From positions 1,178,001 to 1,242,000 of the forward strand of contig NZ_CP084469.1 in the NCBI RefSeq assembly GCF_020405205.1: a stretch of DNA of 64,000 nucleotides. The letters are read 5' to 3'. Position 1 is the first letter of the stretch. Each line of letters opens with the position of its first letter. This stretch comes from Natrinema salinisoli. GTDB lineage: Archaea; Halobacteriota; Halobacteria; Halobacteriales; Natrialbaceae. Made by a program: the position numbers and the translations under genes. The notes below the pieces were generated by a model, which saw only the letters and a program-made list of their open reading frames with translations, did not search any database and had not been told where the DNA came from. This document shows positions 9,339-18,603 of this stretch, piece after piece.

Positions 9339-9611
9339 TCAACCGCTGTAAGAACTCTCGCCGACCACTTCGAGGAGTTCGCCGCGCCCGCTCGCGGTCG
9401 CCTTATCGAATTCGGTCACGCGGACTCGAACCTGCTTTTCGACGGTCTCTGCACCGGCACCGTCGACTACGAGCTCCGTATCGCCGATGTATACCGTCCC
9501 GCTGGTGCCGTTCGATTCGGCCACGAAGACGTCGATTTCGCTTCCCACTTCGAGGGACGGTCTATTCGCCCGGAACTGCCAGCCTTTGAGATAGGTTTCG
9601 AAGAAGCTCAT
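9339..9611 (-). CDS. Small TRAM-like beta-barrel protein coupled to the antiporter gene
   Basis: A 90-residue protein starting 'MSFFETYLKGWQF', with a beta-rich core ('EVGSEIDVFVAE', 'VRVRVTEFDKATASGRGELLE') like a TRAM/OB-type nucleic-acid-binding fold. It is a haloarchaeal small-protein family of unknown function (I recall it as DUF7513, not verifiable here). Its ATG overlaps the TGA of the NhaC antiporter gene (ATGA, 9608-9611), implying translational coupling. Confidence 0.8.
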   Translation of the reverse strand: MSFFETYLKGWQFRANRPSLEVGSEIDVFVAESNGTSGTVYIGDTELVVDGAGAETVEKQVRVRVTEFDKATASGRGELLEVVGESSYSG

Positions 9612-11161
9612 ACGCGTGCCACCTCCTCGCTCTCGCGATCGATAACGTACTCGCGGCCGAAGCCGGTGAGCGCCGCGAGGACGAACACTGCCACTAGCAA
9701 CCATCCCTGGAAGACGAACGGGACGACGTCGATGGGCGTTACGACCATCGACTGCTCGAACCAGTCGTACTCGCCGGGGAGGTTCTGCATCGCGCTGAAG
9801 CCGGCGAGTACGCCGCCCGACCACGGGAAGATGTAGCCCAGGGCGGCGGTCTGGCCGTCCAAAATGTTCGCGCGTCGGTACCCGTTCAGGTTGAATCGCT
9901 CGCCGATCTTCGAGATGTACGGACCGATCGCGACCTCGGCGGCCGTGTTGATCGTGATGATCGCGTTGATCAGCGCCGCCGATCCGACCATCGTCAACTC
10001 GGCGTTGCGGACGTTCGTCGCGAGGTTCTCGATGGACCACTCGAGTAACACCTGGAACGCACCGCCCCGAATCATGATCTGGGCGGCGCCGATGATCAGG
10101 AGGACGAGAATCGAGAGCTCGAGGAAGCCGGAGACGCCGGTCATGAGACTCCCGGTGACGCCGACCGAGTCGGGGTTGTCGACGACGGTGAGGACCGGGA
10201 GAAACTCGAGCGGTTCGGCGAGCGGCGCGTCGCTGGGCGCGTTGAACATGACCATGTCGCCGAGACTCGCGAGGCCGAAGACGAGATTGAAGGCGATGGC
10301 GATGACGATCCCCCACGAGATCGCCTCGACGATGTGACGGCCGGCGACGGCCGCGCCGATCACGGCGGCCATCGAGAGGACGTGAACGAGACCGATCGCC
10401 TCGCTGCCCTCGAGGAAGATCGCCTGCGCTTCGGCGGATACGTCGAGGCCGGTCATCGCTCCGCCGGCGGCGACGTAGCCGAGGAAGGCGACGATCGCGG
10501 CGACGATGACGTACTTGAACCGCGAGGCGACGACGCCGCCGATGTCGGCGTCCTGGGTGACGGCGCTGACGATGGTCGTGTCGCTGACGGGCGCGAGGTT
10601 GTCGCCGAAGATCGCCCCCGAGAGGATCGCACCGAACAGCAAGACGGGGTTCGCACCGAGCAACACGCCGGCCGGGAAGAACAGGCCGACGAAGGCGACG
10701 GTCGCGCCGTATCCGGTTCCGATCCCCGTGGTGAACACCGCCGCGAGGACGAACGTGATCGCGGGGAACAGCGCCGCGCCGACGCCGACGCTGTCAGCCA
10801 ACCAGACGAGCCCGCCCACGAAACCGCCGTCCTGTAACAGCTGGGCGAACATACCGGCCCAGAGCCACGCGACGATCGCGGTCACCGCGACCGGCTGTGT
10901 CATTCCCTCGAAGATCGTGTTGGCGTAGGACTGCCAGTTCCCCCGGACGAAGAACATCCCGACGATGAGTCCGATGAGAATGCCGACGATGAGTCCGCCG
11001 GTATCCCCGATCCGCCAGAGGGCGGTCTGGACGATGGCCCAGACGATGAAGATCCCGATCGGAAGCGCGCTCATGCCGCGGCCGCCGTAGAACTCGACTC
11101 TCGGCCCGTCGTCGTCCGGCTGTTCGAATTGATCGGTCGGATCCGTCCCGGTATCACTCAT
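9608..11161 (-). CDS. nhaC: NhaC-family Na+/H+ antiporter
   Basis: A 517-residue polytopic membrane protein with about 11-12 hydrophobic segments. It carries the NhaC-family signature 'GDNLAPVSDTTIVSA' (about residues 195-210) and the preceding 'TTGIGTGYGATVAFVG'. It should exchange cytoplasmic Na+ for protons across the cell membrane, important for sodium balance in a halophile. The 30-residue acidic N-terminus is cytoplasmic. It is first in a two-gene operon with the TRAM-like protein. NhaC relatives can carry other cation pairs or dicarboxylates, so the substrate is inferred. Confidence 0.92.
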   Translation of the reverse strand: MSDTGTDPTDQFEQPDDDGPRVEFYGGRGMSALPIGIFIVWAIVQTALWRIGDTGGLIVGILIGLIVGMFFVRGNWQSYANTIFEGMTQPVAVTAIVAWLWAGMFAQLLQDGGFVGGLVWLADSVGVGAALFPAITFVLAAVFTTGIGTGYGATVAFVGLFFPAGVLLGANPVLLFGAILSGAIFGDNLAPVSDTTIVSAVTQDADIGGVVASRFKYVIVAAIVAFLGYVAAGGAMTGLDVSAEAQAIFLEGSEAIGLVHVLSMAAVIGAAVAGRHIVEAISWGIVIAIAFNLVFGLASLGDMVMFNAPSDAPLAEPLEFLPVLTVVDNPDSVGVTGSLMTGVSGFLELSILVLLIIGAAQIMIRGGAFQVLLEWSIENLATNVRNAELTMVGSAALINAIITINTAAEVAIGPYISKIGERFNLNGYRRANILDGQTAALGYIFPWSGGVLAGFSAMQNLPGEYDWFEQSMVVTPIDVVPFVFQGWLLVAVFVLAALTGFGREYVIDRESEEVARV

Positions 11162-11432
11162 ACTCGATCACTCATGTGGTACACGACTGTGCTAACTATA
11201 TTCGACATAATAACTATTTCTGACAGTACTGGGTTTCTGGATATCGTCGATTGCTATCTATCCTTCGTCCAGTACGGACGGGCCCTGTCATTTACCCGTC
11301 GATTTCGGCCGACGGCGGCCGGTCAGTGGATGCCACTCCTCGAGCCAAACTCGACGGCCGACGCTCGAGAGAGTCGCCGGCGTGCGGCCGGAAGTCGATG
11401 ACTTTTCGGACGCGGCTCCCCCACTGACTGGC

Positions 11433-12284
11433 ATGATCGACGATCGGCCGGTGCTCGACGACCACCTCCACCTCGATCCCGACAACAATCGGGGTATCGA
11501 TGCCGTCCGCGACTTCGCCCGCGTCGGCGGCACCCACCTGCTCGTGGTGAACAAACCCTCCTGGCACCTCGGCGTCGAGGCCGAGACCGGCGAGGACTTC
11601 CGAGCGGTTTTCGAGCGAACCATCGAAATCGTCGACGAGGCCTCGAGCGAACTCGAGGGCCGAGCCTGGCCCGTCCTCGGCGTCCACCCGGGACTGATTT
11701 CGCGGCTGGTGGACGACCGCGGCTTCGCGCCCCAGGAAGCCCGGGATCTCATGCAGGCGGGGATCGACGTCGCCGCGGAGTACGTCGATGCGGGCGAGGC
11801 GCTGGCGCTGAAATCCGGGCGCCCCCACTACGAGGTCGACGACGACGTCTGGGCGGCCTCGAACGCGGTCATGCGGCACGCGTTCGAACACGGGGCCGAC
11901 CTCGAGTGCGCCGTCCAGCTCCACGCCGAGGCCAGCGAGGACATGACCGAGGTCGCTGCTTGGGCTGAGGACGCCGGAATGCCTGCCCACCGGGTCGTCA
12001 AACACTACGCGAGCGGCCGCCTCGAGGGACCGACCCCGAGCGTGATGGCCGATAAAGAGCGCCTCGAGACGGCCGCCGAGCGCGGCGAGCCGTTCCTGAT
12101 GGAGACCGACTACATCGACGATCCCGACCGCCCGGGCGCGGTGCTGGGCCCCAAGACGGTCCCCCGGCGAGTCCGGTGGTTGCTCGAGAACGGTCACGAC
12201 GAGGCGGTCCGGATCGCACACGTCGAGACGCCGATGGCGGTCTATGGGATCGACACGGAATCGACGCTCGCGGGAGACGAGTAA
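11433..12284 (+). CDS. TatD-family metal-dependent hydrolase
   Basis: A 283-residue TIM-barrel amidohydrolase-like protein. 'LDDHLHLDP' near the N-terminus gives the HxH metal site, 'VLGVHPGLI' and 'VQLHAEASED' provide further histidines, 'VVKHYASG' another, and 'LMETDYIDDP' the late Asp. Archaeal members are annotated as TatD-related deoxyribonucleases, but their substrates are largely unknown. ATG 11433 was chosen over an upstream in-frame start because the conserved metal motif begins right after it. It is a single gene divergent from the antiporter operon. Confidence 0.85.
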   Translation: MIDDRPVLDDHLHLDPDNNRGIDAVRDFARVGGTHLLVVNKPSWHLGVEAETGEDFRAVFERTIEIVDEASSELEGRAWPVLGVHPGLISRLVDDRGFAPQEARDLMQAGIDVAAEYVDAGEALALKSGRPHYEVDDDVWAASNAVMRHAFEHGADLECAVQLHAEASEDMTEVAAWAEDAGMPAHRVVKHYASGRLEGPTPSVMADKERLETAAERGEPFLMETDYIDDPDRPGAVLGPKTVPRRVRWLLENGHDEAVRIAHVETPMAVYGIDTESTLAGDE

Positions 12285-12453
12285 TATCCGATTACGTTCT
12301 TCGGCTGCGGACGCGCGGGACGGTGATGGGCGGGTTACTCCCCCCACGCGTGGCTGTACGCAACTCTAGGGGGTTCGTTCGTCCCGGCTAAACAGTCACG
12401 TGAAGCGGTCAGTGTAGAGAAAGGCATTTCAAGCGGCCGGTGTAGGTGTTTGT

Positions 12454-13032
12454 ATGAGCAATCCCCCGACCGAGTTCTACTCGGAGGAACGCTGGCAGAA
12501 CTGGATCGATCGCATCAAAGACGAAGACATCGATCCGGAAGACGAATCGTCGGCGCGGCTCCTGTTGAACCTGCAGGACGACACGGCGATCGCGATCGCC
12601 AAGATCGTCGCCGCCTACGACGACGGGGAACTCGATCAGGAGGACGCACTCGAGGAGATCAACGACGTCCGCGAGATCGTCCTCAGCGAGATCGACATCG
12701 AGGACGAGGAGAAGCTGATTCTCGTCGACGGCGTCCAGACGAGTCTCGTCTGCGTCTTCTTCGCGGCCGAGGAGTACGTCGCGAACGGCTCGGCCGAAGA
12801 GGGCAGCGTCGGCGATTACCTCAGCGCTGCGGCCGACGCCGAAGCCGAAGAAGACCTCGACGCCGCGCTCGGCTACGCGGCACAGGCCGGGACGCTGATT
12901 ATCGACGATGGGGAACTCGATATGAGCGTCGCCGAGGACCTCGAGTACGGACTGGTCACGGAGTGGATCAACGGGCTCGATAGTCTCCAGAGCGCAATGA
13001 GCGATCCGGAAGTCGTCGAAGAAGACGAGTAA
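12454..13032 (+). CDS. DUF2150 family protein
   Basis: A 192-residue, very acidic, mostly helical protein ('EDALEEINDVREIVL', 'EEKLILVDGVQTSLV'). It matches the haloarchaeal/methanogen DUF2150 family in length and in the opening 'FYSEERWQNWIDRI'. There is no signal or membrane segment, so it is cytoplasmic. Function is unknown, and no neighbour gives a clue: the next gene is an exported pilin-like protein with its own 76-base upstream gap. Confidence 0.88.
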   Translation: MSNPPTEFYSEERWQNWIDRIKDEDIDPEDESSARLLLNLQDDTAIAIAKIVAAYDDGELDQEDALEEINDVREIVLSEIDIEDEEKLILVDGVQTSLVCVFFAAEEYVANGSAEEGSVGDYLSAAADAEAEEDLDAALGYAAQAGTLIIDDGELDMSVAEDLEYGLVTEWINGLDSLQSAMSDPEVVEEDE

Positions 13033-13108
13033 TCGATCGACCGCGTCGGTTACGGACTGGTCGTTCGATAGCCACCAAACGTTTAACCGACGGTGACTAT
13101 CCTCGCGT

Positions 13109-14803
13109 ATGTCACGGTGGGCAGACGAGCGTGCGGTGACCGTCCAGATCGGGGCGGTCCTCCTGCTCGCCATCGTCTTTTCCGCGCTCGCGCTCTACCA
13201 GGTCAACGCCGTTCCCGCCGAGAATCAGGCCATCGAGAGCGAGCACAACCAGCAGGTCCACGACGAGTTGCAGGAGCTGCGAAACGCGATCCGAAACGTC
13301 GGCACGAGCGGCGGTTCGGAGTCGGTCTCGGTCACGCTCGGTACCAGTTACCCGACCCGGACCTTTCTGACGAACCCGACGGACCCGACGGGAACGCTTC
13401 GGACGAGTGAGACCGGAACCGTCCGTATCGACAACGCCAGTGTCGACGAAGCCGACGGATCGTACACCGGAAATCCGGACGCGCTTTTGGGGACAGACCA
13501 CGAGACGCGGACGCTCCGCTACGAGCCCTCGTACAACGAGTACCGCACTGCACCGACGACTCGACTCGAGCACGGCTTCGCGTTCAACGATTTCGGTGAC
13601 GCCACGGTCGCGCTCACCGAGCAACCGCTGATCGACGGCGACCGAATCACTATCGTCCTCGTCGAGGGGAACCTGTCGACGTCCTCGAGCAGCGCGACGA
13701 CCGTCGACACCAGACTACTGAGCGGTCCCACAGATCCCGTCGATCTCGAGTCCGACGGCGGCAATATCACGATCACGCTTCCGACGCGGTCGCCGACCGC
13801 GTGGAACGAGACGATCGGGACCGATTTCGGGACTGGCGAGGAGCGAGCGAGAGTCACGGCGTACGCGGACGGCAACCTGACGATCGAACTCGAGAACGAG
13901 TCGGCTGCGGAGTACGAACTACAGATGGCCCGCGTCGGCGTCGGTGATGCGAGCGCGCCGGCCGACGATCCGTTCGACGTTCGGGACGCCGACGGCGGCG
14001 GGGGTAGTGGTGGATCGACGCCCGCCTACTACGTCGACTGGCAGGATCCGTCCGGACAGTCCAGTGTCGACGATAGCAACTGCGATTCGACCTCGTGTAT
14101 CGTCACCGGCGACGAAGTCGATCTCACGATGGAAACCGACGAAACCGCTGCCGATGCCGGCGTCGAATACGCGGTCAGCGACCAGAGCGTCGGAACCGTC
14201 TCGCCGTCCAGTGACAGGACCGATGCTGACGGTACCGATACCACGACGTTCACAGTGGATTCGAACGCGGTGGACGGCGACACCGTCAACGTCTACACCT
14301 CGAGCGGAAGCGACGGTGACAAGATTCTCCTCGAAATCGATCGGGAAAGCGGTGGCGGGCAGGTGCTACAGCCAGTCGAGGTCAGAGATACGGGTGATCG
14401 ACTGGTGTTCCGTGTGGAGAACACCGGCAGCGAGCAAGTTACCGTCGAGAAGTTCGAGGTCGACGCGACCGGCATCGGGAGTGGAATAACGATCGACAAC
14501 GGCAACGCGTTCGAGGGCGAAATCCGCCGTGCGACCCAGAACGGTGAGGCAAACAGGAAAAATAGGGACGTGTTCAACGCCGACGGCACGCGGTACGATC
14601 TCGTCGCCGACAGCAACAAGGGAAGCGATGGCCAGTACGCGATTATTGATTCCACTGACGACAGTGTCGAGATCGACTTCAGATACTTCAGTCAAGACCT
14701 CGGAACCCTCGCGGTCGTCGATTCGGCTGCCGACGCCGACGTGACCGTCACGTTAGTTCTGAGCGACGGCTCCGAACAAGTATTTTATTTCGAACGACAG
14801 TAG
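13109..14803 (+). CDS. Pilin/archaellin-like membrane-anchored surface protein
   Basis: A 564-residue protein with an N-terminal 'DERAVTVQIGAVLLLAIVFSALALY' type hydrophobic helix (about residues 6-30). This is the arrangement of haloarchaeal type IV pilin-like proteins of the DUF7289 kind, followed by a coiled-coil-prone stretch. The large outside part has a Thr/Ser-rich beta domain (about 60-290), a flexible Gly/Ser linker, a domain with an Ig-like look and a Cys pair ('SNCDSTSCIV'), and a C-terminal beta domain after a second Gly linker. Many N-x-S/T sites suggest glycosylation. It may be an adhesin or minor pilin component; the function is inferred from the N-terminus. Confidence 0.75.
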   Translation: MSRWADERAVTVQIGAVLLLAIVFSALALYQVNAVPAENQAIESEHNQQVHDELQELRNAIRNVGTSGGSESVSVTLGTSYPTRTFLTNPTDPTGTLRTSETGTVRIDNASVDEADGSYTGNPDALLGTDHETRTLRYEPSYNEYRTAPTTRLEHGFAFNDFGDATVALTEQPLIDGDRITIVLVEGNLSTSSSSATTVDTRLLSGPTDPVDLESDGGNITITLPTRSPTAWNETIGTDFGTGEERARVTAYADGNLTIELENESAAEYELQMARVGVGDASAPADDPFDVRDADGGGGSGGSTPAYYVDWQDPSGQSSVDDSNCDSTSCIVTGDEVDLTMETDETAADAGVEYAVSDQSVGTVSPSSDRTDADGTDTTTFTVDSNAVDGDTVNVYTSSGSDGDKILLEIDRESGGGQVLQPVEVRDTGDRLVFRVENTGSEQVTVEKFEVDATGIGSGITIDNGNAFEGEIRRATQNGEANRKNRDVFNADGTRYDLVADSNKGSDGQYAIIDSTDDSVEIDFRYFSQDLGTLAVVDSAADADVTVTLVLSDGSEQVFYFERQ

Positions 14804-14899
14804 TCATAGCCGGCTCGAGCGATGACGACAGGGGAGTCATCGACGATCGTCGAAACTCCGAACGACAATATGATGTATGATCACCTATATTGACGATAC

Positions 14900-16237
14900 A
14901 TGACTGCAGTCGGTATCGACGCCATCGAAATCTGGACCGGGAACCTCAAACTCGACCTTCCCGGCACGTTCGCCCCCGAAAAGGGCGAAGCCCCCGAAAA
15001 GTACACGAAAGGACTCGGCCTCAACGCCAGTTCGTTCCCCGACAGTTACGAGGACATCGTCACGATGGGGGCGAACGCCGCGCACCGGCTGATGGAACGC
15101 AAAGGCCTCGAGCCCGACGATATCGGTCGCATCGACGTCGCGACCGAGAGCGCGTTCGATAACTCTAAGCCGGTTTCGACGTACGTCGCTGGCTGCCTCG
15201 AGCAGGTCTACGAGGGGGACTTCCACCACGCGAACAAGGGCGAACGGAAGTTCGCCTGCATCGCGGGGACCCAGAGCCTGGACGACGCCTACAACTGGAT
15301 CCGCGCGGGCCGCAATCGCGGTCGTTCGGCGCTGGTCATCGCGACCGACACGGCGCTGTACGCGCGCGGCGACGACGGCGAGGCCACTCAGGGTGCGGGT
15401 GCGGTCGCGATGCTCATCAGCGAGGATCCGAACCTCGTCGAACTCTCCGCCGAGCAGGGATATGGCTCGGCCGACGAGACCGACTTCCTCAAACCCAACC
15501 AGCAGTTCCCGTCCGTCGACGGCAAACGCTCCGTGCAGGTCTACCTCGCGCGGATGCGCGAGGCCCTCGAGGACTTTGAGAGCGTCGCGGGCGAGGTCCA
15601 CGAGGAGGACTTCGTCTACGCCCCCTTCCACACGCCGTTCCCGGGCATGGTCCGGAAGGCCGCGTTGCTCGCGTTCCGACACATCACTCGGAACACCGAA
15701 GTCGAGGACGAACTCGCCGACGAAATCGGTCGACAGCCTCGACCCGAGGCGTTCGACTCCGACGAGGACTACCACGAGGCACTCCGCGAGTACATGGACC
15801 TGCTCAAGGAGACCGACCGCTACGCCGAGTGGTACGACACGACGATCGACCCGACGCTGACGATCGCCCGCGAGGTCGGTAACTGGTACACCGGCTCCGT
15901 CCACGTCGCCCGCGCGAGCGCGCTCAAACACGCCCTCGAGAACGATCGGGAGATGACCGGGAAGAAACTGCTCATCGGCTCCTACGGTAGCGGTGCGCAG
16001 GCGGAGATCCACTCCGAAACGGTTCAGGACGACTGGGAGGCGGAAATCGAGGCCCTGAACGTCGACGAGCAACTCGCCGATCGCTACGAGATGGCCTGGG
16101 AGGACTACGAGGAGATCCACGACGCCCACAACCACGAGATGGACGTCGACGTCGAGGAGTTCACGACCCCCAGCGAGGAGTTCGTCTTCGACGGCTGGGG
16201 TCGCATGGGTGAGCGGAAGTACCGATACGTCGAGTAG
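14900..16237 (+). CDS. hmgB: Hydroxymethylglutaryl-CoA synthase
   Basis: A 445-residue HMG-CoA synthase, which condenses acetyl-CoA with acetoacetyl-CoA in the mevalonate route to archaeal isoprenoid lipids. The nucleophile is Cys120 ('KFACIAGTQ'), the general base is Glu in 'VATESAFDN' (about E83), and the acetoacetyl-binding His is in 'APFHTPFPGM'. Length and motif order agree with the haloarchaeal enzyme. It is transcribed alone. A degenerate copy of its last 11 codons lies 162 bp downstream. Confidence 0.96.
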   Translation: MTAVGIDAIEIWTGNLKLDLPGTFAPEKGEAPEKYTKGLGLNASSFPDSYEDIVTMGANAAHRLMERKGLEPDDIGRIDVATESAFDNSKPVSTYVAGCLEQVYEGDFHHANKGERKFACIAGTQSLDDAYNWIRAGRNRGRSALVIATDTALYARGDDGEATQGAGAVAMLISEDPNLVELSAEQGYGSADETDFLKPNQQFPSVDGKRSVQVYLARMREALEDFESVAGEVHEEDFVYAPFHTPFPGMVRKAALLAFRHITRNTEVEDELADEIGRQPRPEAFDSDEDYHEALREYMDLLKETDRYAEWYDTTIDPTLTIAREVGNWYTGSVHVARASALKHALENDREMTGKKLLIGSYGSGAQAEIHSETVQDDWEAEIEALNVDEQLADRYEMAWEDYEEIHDAHNHEMDVDVEEFTTPSEEFVFDGWGRMGERKYRYVE

Positions 16238-16291
16238 TGGGGTCGGGGCAGTCTTTTTGGTGTCTTCGCGAGTGGAACGAGCGGAGGACTG

Positions 16292-16324
16292 GCGAGAGCG
16301 AAGCTCTCGCAAGGGAGATTTTTG
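16292..16324 (+). terminator. Hairpin plus T-run downstream of HMG-CoA synthase
   Basis: GCGAGAGC (16292-16299) and GCTCTCGC (16303-16310) form an 8-bp perfect stem with a 3-base loop, followed within about 10 bases by a run of five T. It begins 55 bases past the stop codon and points in the same direction as the gene, so it is a plausible transcription terminator. Confidence 0.45.
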
Positions 16325-16366
16325 CGAGCGAGCGCGGAGCGCGAGCGAGGAAAACGGTCCGTCGGT

Positions 16367-16399
16367 ATGGGTGAGCGGACGTACCGATGCGTCGAATAG
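16367..16399 (+). pseudogene. Degenerate duplicate of the 3' end of the HMG-CoA synthase gene
   Basis: These 33 bases match the last 33 bases of hmgB (16205-16237) with only 3 substitutions and would encode MGERTYRCVE-stop against MGERKYRYVE-stop. The spacing is 162 bp, and the intervening DNA is low-complexity. It looks like the remnant of a tandem duplication or slippage event, or of homologous recombination at the gene end. Confidence 0.7.
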
Positions 16400-16516
16400 G
16401 TCACAGACCGGGCACGTAGTCGCTCGCATTTTTCGGTCCGTTCCGCGAGCGTGTCAGACCCAGAATTTCAATCACCGTTCAGAGGACTAATCTGTCGGGA
16501 CGTTGGAGCCAGACGT

Positions 16517-17668
16517 ATGGCAGACCGTCCGGAGCCCCCCGCGTGGGTCGTCGAGCAGCCCGTCCTGACCGGCCTGGCGCTGATCAGCATCGTTCTCGGG
16601 CTCCTCATCGTCCTGCCGTACCTGCAGTACGTCCTCTTCGGAATCGTCCTCGCGTACATTCTCTTGCCTGTTCAACACCGACTCGAGGGGTACGTCAGGC
16701 CGATTATCGCCGCGTTCGTCACCGTTATCATCGCGGTTATCGTCATCGTGCTACCGCTGCTGTACATCCTCTACGTCGCGCTCCAGCAGTCGTCCCTCCT
16801 CGTGACCGCGGTCCGGAACGGTGACGTCGATCTCGCCTCGATCGAACAGGCTCTCGCCGAGAGCGGCTATTCGGTCGATCTCACGAGCCTCTACGGATCG
16901 TATCAGGACGGGATCACGAGGGGGCTTCGCGGGTTCGCGACCGGTGCGCTCGACGTCGTCGGCGGGCTACCGGGAATCATGATCGGCTTGACGATCACGC
17001 TGTTCGTCTGCTTTGCGCTGTTGCGCGATGGGGATCGGCTGATGGCGTGGCTGTATCGCGTCGTCCCGATCGACGACGGGATCCAGCGCGAGCTCTTCGC
17101 GGAACTGGATCAGCTCATGCAGGCGTCGGTCATCAGCAACGTTCTCGTGGCGGCGATTCAGGCGGTGTTGCTCGGCGCGGGGCTCGCGGTGCTCGGGATT
17201 CCCGCCGTCGTCTTGCTGACCGTGCTGACGTTCGTCCTCACGCTCCTCCCGCTGGTGGGCGCGTTCGGCGTCTGGCTCCCCGTTTCGATCTATCTCGTCG
17301 CGATCGGGCGTCCCGTCGGAGCCGCAGCGCTCGCAGTCTATGGCTTCCTCGTCACGATTTCGGACACCTATCTGCGGCCCGCGCTCATCGGCCGAACGAG
17401 CGCGCTCAACTCCGCGATCATCGTCGTCGGCATCTTCGGGGGACTCCTCACCTTCGGCGCTGTCGGCCTGTTCATCGGCCCGGTCGTCCTCGGCGGTGCG
17501 AAGGTCGTGCTCGATATCTTCGCTCGAGAACGTGTCGGAGACGTAGAGACGGGGGCTACGTTCGATGCTACTGGGACTGGCGTCAGGGACGCGGCCGACG
17601 GAACGGAGTCGTCCGGTGATGTGACGGCGTCCAGCGAGAGCAACACCGACGTCGACTCCGGTTCCTGA
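16517..17668 (+). CDS. AI-2E family transporter (membrane permease)
   Basis: A 383-residue polytopic membrane protein of the AI-2E/PerM family. The arrangement is typical: two N-terminal helices (about 20-70), a helix and a soluble segment (about 100-150), then about four to five helices with 'VLLTVLTFVLTLLPLVGAF' and 'LIGRTSALNSAIIVVGIFGGL'. Family members have been linked to export of AI-2 or to Na+/H+ antiport, but the substrate here is unknown. ATG 16517 ('MADRPEPPAW') was preferred to an upstream frame extension without family features. It converges with the DUF2270 gene, only 7 bases apart. Confidence 0.88.
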   Translation: MADRPEPPAWVVEQPVLTGLALISIVLGLLIVLPYLQYVLFGIVLAYILLPVQHRLEGYVRPIIAAFVTVIIAVIVIVLPLLYILYVALQQSSLLVTAVRNGDVDLASIEQALAESGYSVDLTSLYGSYQDGITRGLRGFATGALDVVGGLPGIMIGLTITLFVCFALLRDGDRLMAWLYRVVPIDDGIQRELFAELDQLMQASVISNVLVAAIQAVLLGAGLAVLGIPAVVLLTVLTFVLTLLPLVGAFGVWLPVSIYLVAIGRPVGAAALAVYGFLVTISDTYLRPALIGRTSALNSAIIVVGIFGGLLTFGAVGLFIGPVVLGGAKVVLDIFARERVGDVETGATFDATGTGVRDAADGTESSGDVTASSESNTDVDSGS

Positions 17669-17675
17669 TCGGACG

Positions 17676-18389
17676 CTACCGATCGTTTTTCCAGTCGCCC
17701 GGTTCCGTACCGTGAATCTCCCCCTTCGCTTCCCGACCGCCCGGCCACAGTGCGATGACGATCAAGCTCGCGAAGAAGAGTCCGAGGAATACGGCAACGA
17801 CACTGCCGTGAATCCCCGGCAGTTCGGCGGCTTCGGTCCACTGTTGCTCCGGCGTGAACAGCGTGACTTTGAACGCCCAGCCGATCCCGGCCACCCCGAA
17901 CAACAGTCCGTACACTCGTCGTATTCGTCTGGACAGTGCCTCTCGAGTAGAGACCTTGAACGTCGGATTGCGGAGGTCATCGCTCAGTTCCTCGCGCCAC
18001 GCCGGATGTTCGACGCCGGTGGGTTCCAGCGCGTTCGCGAACACGTTTTCCTGGACGAAGCGGACGCGTGCCCGCCAGTGATCGTAGAACCGGTAACGGC
18101 GTACTTCGTAGAACAGGAAGATCGAGAGGACGAACATTCCGATCAGGAGCAGGAACGCCGGCATATTACGGCTCGAGAAGACGAGCGAGAGCAGCGCGGC
18201 CAGTAGCGTGATCGCCCAGTCGGTCGTCCGATCGATCCGGTCCTGGGCGCTGTTGGCCTGACTGACCTCGCCGCGGTAAAAGTGAGGGAGGACGCTGAGC
18301 AGGGATTCGGTGTCGTTGGCGACCGTTGCCCCGATTTCTTGGTCATCACGGTCGAGCGGGCCGTTTCGCCCGTCGCGTTCGTCAGCCAT
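17676..18389 (-). CDS. DUF2270 family membrane protein
   Basis: A 237-residue protein with four predicted membrane helices (about 55-72, 76-96, 160-180 and 200-222) and a soluble stretch between the second and third. The motif 'LPHFYRGEVSQANSAQDRID' before the first helix and 'RRYRFYDHWRARVRF' after the second are characteristic of DUF2270. Function is unknown. The start at 18389 gives the conserved acidic N-terminus 'MADERDGR'. Confidence 0.88.
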   Translation of the reverse strand: MADERDGRNGPLDRDDQEIGATVANDTESLLSVLPHFYRGEVSQANSAQDRIDRTTDWAITLLAALLSLVFSSRNMPAFLLLIGMFVLSIFLFYEVRRYRFYDHWRARVRFVQENVFANALEPTGVEHPAWREELSDDLRNPTFKVSTREALSRRIRRVYGLLFGVAGIGWAFKVTLFTPEQQWTEAAELPGIHGSVVAVFLGLFFASLIVIALWPGGREAKGEIHGTEPGDWKNDR

Positions 18390-18603
18390 GTGGCCGTTTG
18401 ACACCACCGGTTCGCATAGTGGTCCGTGTGGCGACTGCAGGGACCGTAGATTTCGTCCGCGAGCGAGCACCGGCCAACTACTCCGAAACGAGTGCGTTCA
18501 TTACCCCCTGCCCGTTAGGAGTCAGTATCGTGTCTCGGATCGATCGCGGTAGCCGGCGCGGGTGGGGAGCGAACGGATGGATCGATCGAGACCACTGCTA
18601 ATC

